Below, piece after piece: positions 1 to 8,697 of a stretch of 49,102 nt of DNA. Within the stretch, counting starts at the first letter, position 1. Every line of letters begins with the position of its first letter. The DNA lies in the NCBI GenBank assembly GCA_038107835.1, contig JAYNHH010000018.1, forward strand, positions 1 to 49,102, in the 5' to 3' direction. This DNA is from MED-G116 sp038107835 (GTDB lineage: Bacteria > Pseudomonadota > Alphaproteobacteria > Puniceispirillales > Puniceispirillaceae). A model generated the notes under the pieces. That model was not told where the DNA came from, made no database searches, and was given only the letters and a program-made list of their open reading frames with translations. The translations under genes and the position numbers were made by a program.

Positions 1-1443
1 GGCCGGTCGATGCGGCATGATCGTGGCAGGACGCTTGGTGGCTCCTCGTCCATCAACGGTATGGTCTTCATTCGCGGACATGCGCTCGATTTCGAGGGCT
101 GGCGCCAGGCGGGATGTGAGGGCTGGGGCTATGCCGATGTTCTTCCCTATTTCAAACGGATGGAATGCTATGCCGGTGGTGGCTGTGACTATCGCGGGGC
201 TGACGGACCGCTGAAGGTTCACCGCCCGCAGCCGGACAACCCGATCTATGACGCCTTCCTGCAGGCTGGCAAACAGGCAGGCTATCCCCAGAGCGAGGAT
301 ATCTGTGGCTTTCGTCAGGAAGGTTTTGCCACGCTTGACAGCAGCATTCACAATGGCGAGCGCAGCAGCTCGGCAACCGCCTTTCTGGCACCGGCACGCG
401 AGCGCAGCAATTTGACGGTGATCACCAGGGCGCTTGTCACGGCAATTGCGATCGAGGACCGGGTCGCAACAGGCATTGTTTTTGTCGATGCGGGTGGCGC
501 CCGCGTCACCGCCACGGCCCGGCGCGAGGTGGTGTTGAGCGCGGGGGCGGTTGGCAGCCCGCATTTATTGATGCTCTCCGGCGTTGGGCCAGCGGCGCAT
601 CTGCGCTCACACGGCATTGACGTCAAGGCTGACCTGCCCGGCGTTGGCCAGAATCTCAATGATCATCCCGATTTCGTCCTGAAATATAAATGTCTGCAGC
701 CAGTCTCGATCTGGCCAAAGACCCGACTGCTTGGCCGGGCATTTGCCGGTATGCAATGGCTGATCAACAGGACAGGCGTCTGCGCGTCAAACCAGTTTGA
801 CATGGTTGCCTGTCTGCGGTCAGCCGCCGGTGTTGAGTATCCGGATATTCAACTGACGATTTCGCCAGTGGCTGTCGATGATCAGAGCTGGAACCCATTG
901 CCCGAACATGCCTTTCAGATTCATGTCGGTCTGATGCGTGCGCACAGCCGCGGTGAGATCACCCTGCGCGATGCCGATCCGAAATCACCACCGCACATTC
1001 TGGTAAATTATCTAAAGGACCCGCGTGACCGCGATTTGCTGCGGGCGGGGATTCGCATTGTCCGCGAACTCGTTGATCAGCCGGCCTTTGACGGCCTTTG
1101 CGGGGCGGAGATTTTCCCCGGTGCAGCGGTGCAGGCAGATGCCGACCTGGACCGTTGTCTCGACAGCCATGTGGCAACACAGTGGCATCTGTCTGGCACC
1201 GCGCGGATGGGTGCCAGCACGGACATGGGGGCAGTCGTCGATCCAAAGGGCAGGGTGCATGGCATTGCCGCGCTGCGCGTGGTCGACGCCTCGATCATGC
1301 CGGCCGCAACCAATGGTAACACCAACAGCCCGACCCTCATGATCGCCGAAAAACTCAGCGACGCCATTCTGGGCGTACCGCCGCTGTCGCCGCTTGATGT
1401 CGCTGTCTGGCAGAACCCGAACTATGAAACAAGCCAGCGATAA
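1..1443 (+). CDS. GMC-family oxidoreductase (choline dehydrogenase-like), 5' truncated
   Basis: FAD-dependent oxidation of an alcohol to an aldehyde is the family reaction; choline and related alcohols are typical substrates. The frame is open from base 1, so the gene enters the window already started and lacks the N-terminal GxGxxG dinucleotide-binding motif. Visible are the GMC signature GGSSSINGMVFIRG near the start and the second signature around GAVGSPHLLMLSGVGP. The C-terminal catalytic region reads HLSGTARMG with a later NGNTNSPTLMIAEK, giving the usual His and Asn active-site pair. The part present is about 480 residues, against 530-550 for full-length relatives. Thirty bases after the stop begins a VOC gene on the same strand, then a DmdA-like methyltransferase, which suggests use of a methylated or alcohol-bearing osmolyte. 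Substrate is not shown by the sequence. Confidence 0.9.
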   Translation, partial: GRSMRHDRGRTLGGSSSINGMVFIRGHALDFEGWRQAGCEGWGYADVLPYFKRMECYAGGGCDYRGADGPLKVHRPQPDNPIYDAFLQAGKQAGYPQSEDICGFRQEGFATLDSSIHNGERSSSATAFLAPARERSNLTVITRALVTAIAIEDRVATGIVFVDAGGARVTATARREVVLSAGAVGSPHLLMLSGVGPAAHLRSHGIDVKADLPGVGQNLNDHPDFVLKYKCLQPVSIWPKTRLLGRAFAGMQWLINRTGVCASNQFDMVACLRSAAGVEYPDIQLTISPVAVDDQSWNPLPEHAFQIHVGLMRAHSRGEITLRDADPKSPPHILVNYLKDPRDRDLLRAGIRIVRELVDQPAFDGLCGAEIFPGAAVQADADLDRCLDSHVATQWHLSGTARMGASTDMGAVVDPKGRVHGIAALRVVDASIMPAATNGNTNSPTLMIAEKLSDAILGVPPLSPLDVAVWQNPNYETSQR

Positions 1444-1473
1444 TCCGGGGGCGTGACGCAGGAAGGCAGATAG

Positions 1474-1863
1474 ATGATTGGCTATGTAATGATGGGAACC
1501 AATGATCTGGCGAGGGCGACCCTGTTCTATGACGCCGTTCTCGAGCCGTTGGACCTCATCCGCGTTGAGGACAATCCCGATTATGTGGCTTACGCCCCGC
1601 GGGCAGCGCCTGATGCGATTGAATTCTATGTCACAAGGCCCTTTGACCAGCAGCCGGCGCATCATGGCAATGGTGTGATGATCGCCTTTGCCGCACAGAG
1701 CCGGGCCATCGTTGATCAGTTTCATGAAATTGGCATGCGGAATGGCGGCGGGGATGAGGGTGCGCCCGGGCCACGGCCACCCGGCGGGCCGGTCTATTAT
1801 GCCTATCTGCGTGATCCTGACGGCAACAAGATCTGCGGTTTCAATGACCGCGATACGGCCTAG
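1474..1863 (+). CDS. VOC (glyoxalase/bleomycin-resistance) superfamily protein
   Basis: A 129-residue single-domain protein of the vicinal oxygen chelate fold. Its start (MIGYVMMGTNDLARATLFYD) and end (YYAYLRDPDGNKICGF) match the paired beta-alpha-beta-beta-beta units of small VOC proteins. The family includes lyases, isomerases and dioxygenases using a divalent metal; this short form is close to glyoxalase-like proteins of unknown substrate. An AGGAAGG ribosome-binding site lies about 8 bases before the ATG. Its TAG stop abuts the ATG of the next gene, so it is surely co-transcribed with it. No specific reaction can be assigned. Confidence 0.85.
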   Translation: MIGYVMMGTNDLARATLFYDAVLEPLDLIRVEDNPDYVAYAPRAAPDAIEFYVTRPFDQQPAHHGNGVMIAFAAQSRAIVDQFHEIGMRNGGGDEGAPGPRPPGGPVYYAYLRDPDGNKICGFNDRDTA

Positions 1864-3042
1864 ATGGTCTTCGCCATGACCCGCTTGCCGGCCCTTGACC
1901 CTGCCAGAGTCCACCCGGTCTATGCCGGTGGCAATGCGCTGTCACCCTTTCACGTCTGCTATGCCAACCCGAAGACAGTCCTGCGGTTGGCGGCCGGCCG
2001 TTTCTTTGCCCATTATAATGGCGAGGACATCGCGGCGACCTATTGGGCGCTGCGCCGGGCGGCGGTTCTGTATGACGTGCCGGAGCGCCCGGTTGAGATA
2101 TCCGGTCCCCAGGCGGTACCATTTCTTGACCGGATCTTCACCCGGCGCGCGGCAGAGATTGGCATCGGCCGTGGCCGTTATGTTCTGGCCTGCACGCATG
2201 CGGGTGGCCTGTTCATGGACGGGATTCTGTTTCGGCTTGCCGATGACCGCTTCTGGTTTGTCCAGCCGGATGGTGAACTCGACAGCTGGCTGTTGGCGCA
2301 TCGCCATGGCTATGATGTGACGGTTGGCGATCCATGCGCGCGCGTGCTGCAATTGCAGGGGCCAGAATCGCTGGCCGTCATCAATGCCGCGTCCGAGGGG
2401 GCTATTGACGGGGCGATGGGTTACTTCCATGCCGGGTTTCACACGCTGGGTGGCCAGCGGGTTTTCGTGTCACGAACCGGCTGGTCTGGCGAGCTGGGTT
2501 ACGAGATCTATACGCTGGGTGCCGCGACCGATTGTCCGCGTCTGTGGGACTGGCTCATGCAGTGCGGTGCGCCGCACGGGCTGATGTTCGGCAGCATGCA
2601 GTCACTGAACATTCGCCGGATCGAGGCTGGAATTCTGGATAGCGGCAGTGATTTCGACAGCTCGATGATGCCGGCCGAAGCCGGGCTTTCACGCTTCGTT
2701 GATGCCGGGAACAGCAGCTTTATCGGCCGTGAGGCGATCTTCGCGGCACGCCGGGAAAATCGGATTTTTGGCCTGTTGTGTGAAGGGCATGTGCCTGCTG
2801 GTGGCAGCCTGGTGCTTGACGGTGATGATGCGGTTGGCATCGTCACCACTGGCGCGCATTCACCCGAATTTGACGCTGGTATCGGCTATGTCCGCTTTGC
2901 CGTGGCCGACGCCTGGGAAGACAGGTGCCTCCAGATCAGATCGGGCGACGGGGCGCTGCATCAATGCCGGATTGTCACGCTGCCCTTCTATGACCGGGAC
3001 AAACGGCTTGCCAGAACCGCCCGGCTCGACAGCAGCTTTTGA
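1864..3042 (+). CDS. GcvT/DmdA-like tetrahydrofolate-dependent aminomethyltransferase family protein
   Basis: A 392-residue member of the glycine-cleavage T-protein family, which moves a methyl or methylene group from a small substrate to tetrahydrofolate. The family contains GcvT, the DMSP demethylase DmdA and the methyl-transfer parts of sarcosine and dimethylglycine dehydrogenases. Seen here are an N-terminal YWALRRAAVLYDVPERPVEI block typical of the folate-binding barrel, RTGWSGELGYEIY (the conserved SRTGYTGExGYE-type motif), and a C-terminal barrel with FIGREAIF. Length fits a stand-alone GcvT/DmdA-type enzyme. The first ATG directly follows the VOC stop; a second ATG at 1876 is possible. 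Position beside a choline-dehydrogenase-like enzyme and a sulfoxide/N-oxide reductase-like enzyme fits demethylation of a betaine-like or sulfonium compound, but the substrate is inference. Confidence 0.85.
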   Translation: MVFAMTRLPALDPARVHPVYAGGNALSPFHVCYANPKTVLRLAAGRFFAHYNGEDIAATYWALRRAAVLYDVPERPVEISGPQAVPFLDRIFTRRAAEIGIGRGRYVLACTHAGGLFMDGILFRLADDRFWFVQPDGELDSWLLAHRHGYDVTVGDPCARVLQLQGPESLAVINAASEGAIDGAMGYFHAGFHTLGGQRVFVSRTGWSGELGYEIYTLGAATDCPRLWDWLMQCGAPHGLMFGSMQSLNIRRIEAGILDSGSDFDSSMMPAEAGLSRFVDAGNSSFIGREAIFAARRENRIFGLLCEGHVPAGGSLVLDGDDAVGIVTTGAHSPEFDAGIGYVRFAVADAWEDRCLQIRSGDGALHQCRIVTLPFYDRDKRLARTARLDSSF

Positions 3043-3139
3043 TATCATTGCAGGTGCAGAAGAATGAAGATTGCTGGACAAATATCGCGACCTGACACAC
3101 AGTTCCATCAGATGTGGAACAGAGTTTGAGAGGCTTGTT

Positions 3140-5446
3140 GTGGGACTGACCAGTGCACATTGGGGCGTTTACGAATTTGCCGTGAAGAATGGCAGGATCA
3201 CCGAAATGAAGCCATTTGCCGAGGACCCCGATCCATCGCCGATCGGCCCGTCCATCATCGACCTGCTCGATGATCCGATGCGCATAAAGGCGCCGGCCGT
3301 GCGCGAGAGCTGGCTGAATGATGGCCCGGGAAGTGCGCCTGAAAAGCGGGGCAGCGATCCCTTTGTCACAATTGGCTGGGATGAGGCTGAAAGGCTTGTC
3401 GCCGCAGAGCTTGATCGGGTCAGGACAACATATGGCAATCAGGCAATCTATGCCGGGTCCTATGGCTGGGCCAGCGCTGGCCGCTTCCATCATGCACAAA
3501 GTCAGGTGCATCGGTTCCTGAACTGTCTTGGTGGCTACACGAAATCGAAGAACACCTACAGCTATGCCGCTGCCGAGGTGATCATTCCGCATGTGCTGGG
3601 CGGCAATCTGATGGAAATCCTGACACGCCAGACAAGCTGGCAGTCTGTCTGTGGCAATACCGGGCTGATGGTGGCCTTTGGTGGCCTGCCGGCGTTCAAC
3701 AGCCAGATCAGCAATGGGGGAACCGGGGCGCATATCCAGCGAACGGGCGTGCGCGAGGCCGCTGCGGCGGGAACGCGCTTTGTCAATCTGTCGCCGCGCC
3801 GCTCAGATGTGAAGAGTGACATTGACGAGGATTGGATTCAGCTGCGGCCGAACACCGATGTCGCTGTCATGCTTGCGATGTGTCACACATTGCTTGTCGA
3901 GGGGCTGCATGACCAGAGCTTTCTCGATCGCTACACCACCGGTTTTGACAGATTTGCCGCCTATCTGCGCGGCGAGAGTGACGGCACGCCAAAGACGGCG
4001 GCATGGGCTGCCGGGATCAGCGGCATCGCGGCCGAGGAGATCGTCACCCTGAGCCGGCAGATGGCAGCCGAGCGAACCATGCTGACGGTAAGCTGGTCAC
4101 TGACGCGCCAGCAGTTTGGCGAGCAGCCCTTCTGGGCCGTGGTGGCTCTGGCGGCGATGATCGGCGATATGGGCAAGCCGGGTGGCGGGGTCGGTTTTGG
4201 CTACACGATCACCAATTATCTTGGCAACAATGTCTTTAAAATGCCCTATGCGCCGCTTCCCCAGGGGCGCAATGCGGTGGCTGATTTCATTCCCGTTGCC
4301 AGGGTCAGCGACATGCTTCTTGGCCCGGGCCAGCCCTTCGACTATGACGGCCAGCAATATGTCTATCCCGACATTGATCTTGTCTATTGGGCCGGCGGCA
4401 ATCCGTTTCACCATCATCAGGATCTGGCGCGCATGCGGCTGGCCTGGCAGAAGCCATCGACGGTGATTGTCAATGAATGGTGCTGGAATGCAGTTGCCCG
4501 GCATGCCGATATCGTTCTGCCCTGCACGACGACGCTGGAACGCAGCGATATTGGCATGACGCCGCGCGATCCCTATGTCATCTCGATGGACAAGGCGGTC
4601 GAACCGGCTGGTGAGGCGCGCGATGATTACGCTATTTTCGCCGCCATTGCCCGGCGTCTCGGGGTTGAGGAGCAATTCACCGAGGGTCGCAGCGCCGATG
4701 AATGGCAACGCTGGATCTGGGACCAGTCACGCGCTGCGGCGGCCGAGATCGATGTCGATATGCCGGACTATGAGAGTTTCCGCAGGGCTGGCCACTATAA
4801 ATCGCCGGCGCTGGATGAGGACAGGATTTTTCTGTCGGAATTTTTTGCCGATCCGGTGGCTGCGCCGCTTGCCACGCCGAGTGGCAGGATCGAGCTGTTC
4901 TCCCAGAGCGTGGCGGATTTCGGTTATGATGACTGTCCGGGGCATCCGACATGGATGGAGCCGATCGAATGGATGGGGGCGGCGGAAAAACGCTATCCGC
5001 TGCATATGCTGTCGAACCAGCCCCGCACCAAGTTGCATTCGCAAATGGACAATGGGGCCTACAGCCGTTCGATAAAAATCGACGGGCATGAACCGATCGA
5101 GATCAACCCGCAGGATGCGGTGGCCCGTGGCCTGCGCGATGGCGACATCGTGCGCGTTTTCAATGACCGGGGGTCCTGTCTGTGCGGTGTCGTGATCACC
5201 GATCATGTGATGCAGGGCGTGGTGGTTGTCAGCACCGGCTCCTGGTACGATCCGGTTGATCCGGCGGTGCGTGACAGCATGTGCAAACATGGCAATCCGA
5301 ATGTGCTGTCGCCCGACATCGGCACCTCCCGGCTGGGGCAGGGGCCGGCAGCGCATAGCTGCCTTGCCGAGGTCGAGCTCTATGACGGTCCGCCGATGAC
5401 GATCACCGCCTTCGATCCACCTGAGATCAAACCCCGCCGGGATTGA
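3140..5446 (+). CDS. Molybdopterin oxidoreductase, BisC/TorZ-type (sulfoxide or N-oxide reductase)
   Basis: A bis-MGD molybdoenzyme of the DMSO-reductase type III group, reducing S- or N-oxides. I chose GTG at 3140, preceded by GAGAGG six bases upstream, because family members begin with the equivalent of TSAHWG; a longer frame from TTG 3071 exists. This gives 768 residues, as in BisC. There is no N-terminal cysteine cluster and no Tat signal, so the protein should be cytoplasmic like BisC rather than periplasmic like TorA/DorA. SYGWASAGRFHHAQSQ carries the serine (residue 112) expected to ligate molybdenum. C-terminal molybdopterin-binding motifs such as LHSQMDNG and the STGSWYDP region are present. 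Neighbours suggest methylated sulfur or nitrogen compounds; biotin or methionine sulfoxide are alternatives. Confidence 0.9.
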   Translation: MGLTSAHWGVYEFAVKNGRITEMKPFAEDPDPSPIGPSIIDLLDDPMRIKAPAVRESWLNDGPGSAPEKRGSDPFVTIGWDEAERLVAAELDRVRTTYGNQAIYAGSYGWASAGRFHHAQSQVHRFLNCLGGYTKSKNTYSYAAAEVIIPHVLGGNLMEILTRQTSWQSVCGNTGLMVAFGGLPAFNSQISNGGTGAHIQRTGVREAAAAGTRFVNLSPRRSDVKSDIDEDWIQLRPNTDVAVMLAMCHTLLVEGLHDQSFLDRYTTGFDRFAAYLRGESDGTPKTAAWAAGISGIAAEEIVTLSRQMAAERTMLTVSWSLTRQQFGEQPFWAVVALAAMIGDMGKPGGGVGFGYTITNYLGNNVFKMPYAPLPQGRNAVADFIPVARVSDMLLGPGQPFDYDGQQYVYPDIDLVYWAGGNPFHHHQDLARMRLAWQKPSTVIVNEWCWNAVARHADIVLPCTTTLERSDIGMTPRDPYVISMDKAVEPAGEARDDYAIFAAIARRLGVEEQFTEGRSADEWQRWIWDQSRAAAAEIDVDMPDYESFRRAGHYKSPALDEDRIFLSEFFADPVAAPLATPSGRIELFSQSVADFGYDDCPGHPTWMEPIEWMGAAEKRYPLHMLSNQPRTKLHSQMDNGAYSRSIKIDGHEPIEINPQDAVARGLRDGDIVRVFNDRGSCLCGVVITDHVMQGVVVVSTGSWYDPVDPAVRDSMCKHGNPNVLSPDIGTSRLGQGPAAHSCLAEVELYDGPPMTITAFDPPEIKPRRD

Positions 5447-5534
5447 TCTGGCCCGAATGATCCGGCCCGAATGATCCGGCTGGAGGCGGGAGATGATCTG
5501 GCCCGAATGATCTGGCTAGAGGCGGGAAATGATC
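5444..5534. repeat. Imperfect 36-bp-period tandem duplication at the nitroreductase 3' end
   Basis: The 33-bp stretch at 5466-5498 recurs at 5502-5534 with three substitutions, and the preceding GGCCCGAATGATC motif occurs three times (from 5450, 5464 and 5500). The second copy holds the last codons and stop of the minus-strand nitroreductase, so the repeat is a duplication of a gene end between two convergent genes. It is followed by no recognisable terminator hairpin. Confidence 0.85.
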
Positions 5535-6094
5535 ACCGCCGGATCAGGCCGTGTCCGTTCCATTGGGGTTTTGATCTTTTCGCCGATATAGATGAAGCCG
5601 GCGATGCGGTCATGCCCGGCCCTGCCGCCAAGCGCGTCCAGCATGCGGTCATTATAGGCGTACCATTCGGTCAGCCATTGTGCGGCATAGCCGAATGACT
5701 GTGCGGCATAGAGCAGCGTCGTGCAGACCGCGCCTGCCGACAGATGCATTTCCCATTCATTGATCGAGGGGTGCTCGACGGGAGATGACAGCACCGCGAT
5801 CACCACATCGGCGCGTTGCAGGCGGCCCTGCTCGATGGCGGCGACTTCCGGTCTTGCCTCTGGATTTGCCGCCTCGAATTCGGCGAGGATCACCGTTTCA
5901 TCCAGCCTGCGCCGTGCCTCGCCGGCAATCACGACAAGTCGCCATGGCTTCAGCGCTCCATGGTCGGGAACCCTGATTCCGGCGGTGAGGATGTGATCGA
6001 GATGCGTCGGGTCGACCCTGCCGGGTGCCATGGTCTTGGCCGTGACCGAGCGGCGCGTCTGCAGAAACTCTATGACCTGATGATTCTGTGCCAT
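5516..6094 (-). CDS. Nitroreductase family protein (YdjA-like)
   Basis: A 192-residue FMN-dependent nitroreductase-fold protein, expected to reduce nitro, quinone or similar groups with NAD(P)H. The N-terminal FLQTRRSV motif binds the FMN phosphate. The run GIRVPDHGALKPWRLVVI matches the short YdjA subgroup, and WLTEWYAYNDRMLDALG and GFIYIGE follow in the usual order. I preferred ATG at 6094, with AGGGG upstream, over the TTG at 6121 that would add nine residues with no family match. It is the last gene of the minus-strand group that begins at the TRAP binding protein, 33 bases after the dehydrogenase gene. Substrate unknown. Confidence 0.88.
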   Translation of the reverse strand: MAQNHQVIEFLQTRRSVTAKTMAPGRVDPTHLDHILTAGIRVPDHGALKPWRLVVIAGEARRRLDETVILAEFEAANPEARPEVAAIEQGRLQRADVVIAVLSSPVEHPSINEWEMHLSAGAVCTTLLYAAQSFGYAAQWLTEWYAYNDRMLDALGGRAGHDRIAGFIYIGEKIKTPMERTRPDPAVIISRL

Positions 6095-6127
6095 GCGCAC
6101 ACCCCTGAATGATGATTCCAACGCCGG

Positions 6128-7099
6128 TTAATTCACCAAATCGCCGGGTGTTTTGCCAGCAAAAAACGCATCCAGATTGTCCAGTGCGCGAAATCCCATG
6201 GCATCGCGTGTGGCCCGCGTCGCGCTGCCGATATGCGGCAGCATGAAAATATTTTCATGCGCGGCAAAGGCAGGATTGCCTCCAGGTTCGCTCACAAAGC
6301 AGTCAAGGCCGGCGGCCGACAGCTTACCGCTTTCCAGCGCCTGCAGCAGCGCCGCCTCATCGACAAGTGTGCCGCGCGCGCAATTGATCAGAACCGCACC
6401 ATCGGGCAGCATGGCCAGCCGCGCCGCGTTCATCATGCCGGTGGTCCTGCCTGTCGCCGGGCAATGCAGCGACAGAAAATCGGCAACCGGCAGCAGGCTC
6501 TCAAGCGTGCTGTGATAGATTGCGCCCTGTTCCATCTCGGGCGGCAGACGGTTCTGATTGTGATAATGGATTTCCATATTCAGGCCACGCGCGTTGCGTG
6601 CCATCACCTGACCAACCCGGCCCATACCGACAATGCCAAGACGCTGGCCAGTGACCTGCTTGCCGACCATGAAGGCGGGCGACCAGAAATCCCAGCTGCC
6701 CGATCTGACCAGCCGCTCCCCCTCGACCGCGCGCCGGGCCGCACCCAGCATCAGCAGCAGGGCGATCTCTCCCGTCGCATCTGACAGCACATCCGGGGTG
6801 TTGGTGACGGTGATGCCGCGCGCCCGCAGGGCGGCCAGATCACAATGATCGGTGCCAACCGAATGATTGGCGATGATTCTCAGCCGGGCTGACAGTCTGG
6901 GAATGATGTCAGCATCAAAAATTTCCGAATGGCAGGCAATGATGCCATCGACCCTGTGGCTCATGGCGATGATCTGGTCTGCCGGGCTTGGCTGGTCCTC
7001 GTGGTTGATCAGACAGTCATAGTCGCGTTCAGCGCGCGCCAGGGTTGCATCGGACAGACGACGGGAAATCCAGATTACCGGCCGGTCGGTCATTGCCAT
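6128..7099 (-). CDS. D-2-hydroxyacid dehydrogenase (glyoxylate/hydroxypyruvate reductase-like)
   Basis: A 323-residue NAD(P)-dependent D-isomer 2-hydroxyacid dehydrogenase, interconverting 2-oxo acids and D-2-hydroxy acids in the cytoplasm. Visible are the Rossmann motif GIVGMGRVGQVMARNARG, the family signature region LHCPATGRTTGMMNAARL, INCARGTLVDEAAL with the catalytic Arg, and the terminal catalytic His in MLPHIGSATRATRDAMG; the Glu lies in CFVSEPGGNP. Length is typical of GhrB/GyaR enzymes. Two in-frame ATGs lie two codons apart (7099 and 7093). The gene is in a run with an amidase and a TRAP transporter whose binding protein resembles 2-oxo-acid binders, so a transported acid may be its substrate; this is inference. 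Confidence 0.92.
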   Translation of the reverse strand: MAMTDRPVIWISRRLSDATLARAERDYDCLINHEDQPSPADQIIAMSHRVDGIIACHSEIFDADIIPRLSARLRIIANHSVGTDHCDLAALRARGITVTNTPDVLSDATGEIALLLMLGAARRAVEGERLVRSGSWDFWSPAFMVGKQVTGQRLGIVGMGRVGQVMARNARGLNMEIHYHNQNRLPPEMEQGAIYHSTLESLLPVADFLSLHCPATGRTTGMMNAARLAMLPDGAVLINCARGTLVDEAALLQALESGKLSAAGLDCFVSEPGGNPAFAAHENIFMLPHIGSATRATRDAMGFRALDNLDAFFAGKTPGDLVN

Positions 7100-7125
7100 G
7101 CAATCACTCTCCGATAAATCAATGT

Positions 7126-7323
7126 CTATTTTTTGCGGATGGTTTCATCATAGAAATCATACAGCGCCATCAGCATGACCACCGAGGCAATCACCCAGAA
7201 GGGCAGGCCGCCCCAGAATCCGGCAAAGCCCGAGCTGATGCTCTCGGCAAGGCCGAAAACGAAAACCAGCACCAACAGGGTCGAAATGCCGGCGGTAATC
7301 AATTTGATCAGAGGTGAAATCAT
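7126..7323 (-). CDS. Small two-TM membrane protein, unknown
   Basis: A 65-residue protein with two hydrophobic segments (about residues 9-26 and 38-55), separated by a glycine-rich turn GFAGFWGGLPF and ending in a charged tail DFYDETIRKK. I do not recognise a family. It sits between the amidase and the dehydrogenase genes, with nine bases to the former and 26 to the latter, so it is probably translated from the same message. It could be an accessory of the transporter in the same operon, but nothing in the sequence proves this. Confidence 0.6.
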   Translation of the reverse strand: MISPLIKLITAGISTLLVLVFVFGLAESISSGFAGFWGGLPFWVIASVVMLMALYDFYDETIRKK

Positions 7324-7332
7324 TGTTCTGTC

Positions 7333-8655
7333 CTACTCGCTCTCATCCATCAGATGCCTGAGCATCCAGTTTGCGGTTCGCAACAATCTGTCGTCTTCCT
7401 CGGCACCGCCCACAAGCTGCACACCCATCGGCAGTCCCGCCTCGGTGCCCAGCAAGGGAAGTGTAACACAGGGAAGGCCGCACAGGGTCCATATTGTCGA
7501 GAAAATCGGGTTGCCGGTGCCCTCCTCAAAATATGGTGCCGGTCCGGGGGCAGCTGGCGTCAAAATCGCGTCAAAATCGCGGAAAAATGAGTTGAAATAG
7601 CTGATTGTCTCATCCCGCATCTGGCACGCCTCGGCAAAGGCAGCGTCGCTGAATTTGCGGCCACGTTCGATTGATTCGGCGATCTTGGGGCTGACATTCG
7701 CCGGATCCCGATCGAGGGCCCATCCCAGATTTTCCGCGATCTGATACTCCATGATGATCTGGTGCGCCTCGACAAGGCCGCCAAAGGATGCCTCGGCGTC
7801 GAGCGTCTCGACCTGACCGCCAAGCGCCTCGATCACCTCCATCATGCCAGCGCGCGCATCCTCATGCAGCCTGTCGAAATAGGGCATTTCAAACCAGACA
7901 AAATTCGGCTCGATCGGTGGCTCGCTCACCGCGCCATCATATATTTTCGGGCGGGGCCGGGGATAGGAGAGCGGATCGGCGGCATCATACCCGCCAATCA
8001 CATCACAGATCAGCCCCATATCCTCGAGATTGGTGGCGAAAACGCCAACCTGGTCCAGCACCGGAGACTGCGTCAGCAGCCCCCGTCGTGAGATAATGCC
8101 CGTCGTCGGTTTGAAGCCATAGGTGCCACAGAACGAGGCTGGCCGGATCACCGATCCATTGGTTTGCGAGCCGATGGTGATCGGCACATGGCCGGCAGCC
8201 ACTGCGGCTGCCGAACCGGCGGATGATCCGCCGGGGCTGTGGGCAAAATTGTGCGGATTGTGCGTTTTTGACGGATACATGAAGGCAAATTCAGTGGTCA
8301 CCGTCTTGCCAATGATGACCGCACCCGCATCCAGAAGACGTTCGACAATCACCGCGTCCGTCTCCGGTTGCCGCCCGGCCATCAGCTTCGTTCCGCATTC
8401 GGTCGGCATGGTTTTGGTGTCGATGATGTCTTTCAGCCCAATGGGAATACCGTGCAGGGCGCCAAGCGGGCGGCCAGACGCGCGGATGGCATCCATCTCA
8501 TCGGCTCTGGCAAGCGCACCGTCGCGGTCAAGGAAGGCCCATGCCTCAATCTCCGCATCGGTCTCATCAATGCGGGCAAGCGACTGTTCGACAAGGGCGC
8601 GGGATGTCACCTTGCCATCGCGGATCAACTCAACAAGCTGTTTTGCCGATGTCAT
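7333..8655 (-). CDS. Amidase (amidase-signature family)
   Basis: A 440-residue amidohydrolase of the amidase-signature family, which cleaves carboxamides with a Ser-cisSer-Lys triad. The catalytic lysine is in GIPIGLKDIIDT, the cis-serine in the GGSSAGSAAAVAAG block and the nucleophilic serine in the following GSQTNGSVIRPASFCG block; GFKPTTGIISRRG follows as in the family. I chose ATG at 8655, with AGGA eight bases upstream and the usual N-terminal helix TSAKQLVELIRDG; GTG at 8697 would add 14 residues with no family match. It lies 42 bases after dctM in the TRAP operon, so it may act on an imported amide. Substrate cannot be read from sequence; the GatA role is unlikely because GatB/GatC genes are absent here. 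Confidence 0.92.
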   Translation of the reverse strand: MTSAKQLVELIRDGKVTSRALVEQSLARIDETDAEIEAWAFLDRDGALARADEMDAIRASGRPLGALHGIPIGLKDIIDTKTMPTECGTKLMAGRQPETDAVIVERLLDAGAVIIGKTVTTEFAFMYPSKTHNPHNFAHSPGGSSAGSAAAVAAGHVPITIGSQTNGSVIRPASFCGTYGFKPTTGIISRRGLLTQSPVLDQVGVFATNLEDMGLICDVIGGYDAADPLSYPRPRPKIYDGAVSEPPIEPNFVWFEMPYFDRLHEDARAGMMEVIEALGGQVETLDAEASFGGLVEAHQIIMEYQIAENLGWALDRDPANVSPKIAESIERGRKFSDAAFAEACQMRDETISYFNSFFRDFDAILTPAAPGPAPYFEEGTGNPIFSTIWTLCGLPCVTLPLLGTEAGLPMGVQLVGGAEEDDRLLRTANWMLRHLMDESE

Positions 8656-8697
8656 GTCACGATCCTGTCCCTGCCACCAGACGGCATTCACTGGCAC

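Noticed and set aside
5444..5534. CRISPR-like or integron-like repeat array
   Set aside because: Only two or three imperfect copies with no spacers, and one copy is the end of a coding gene.
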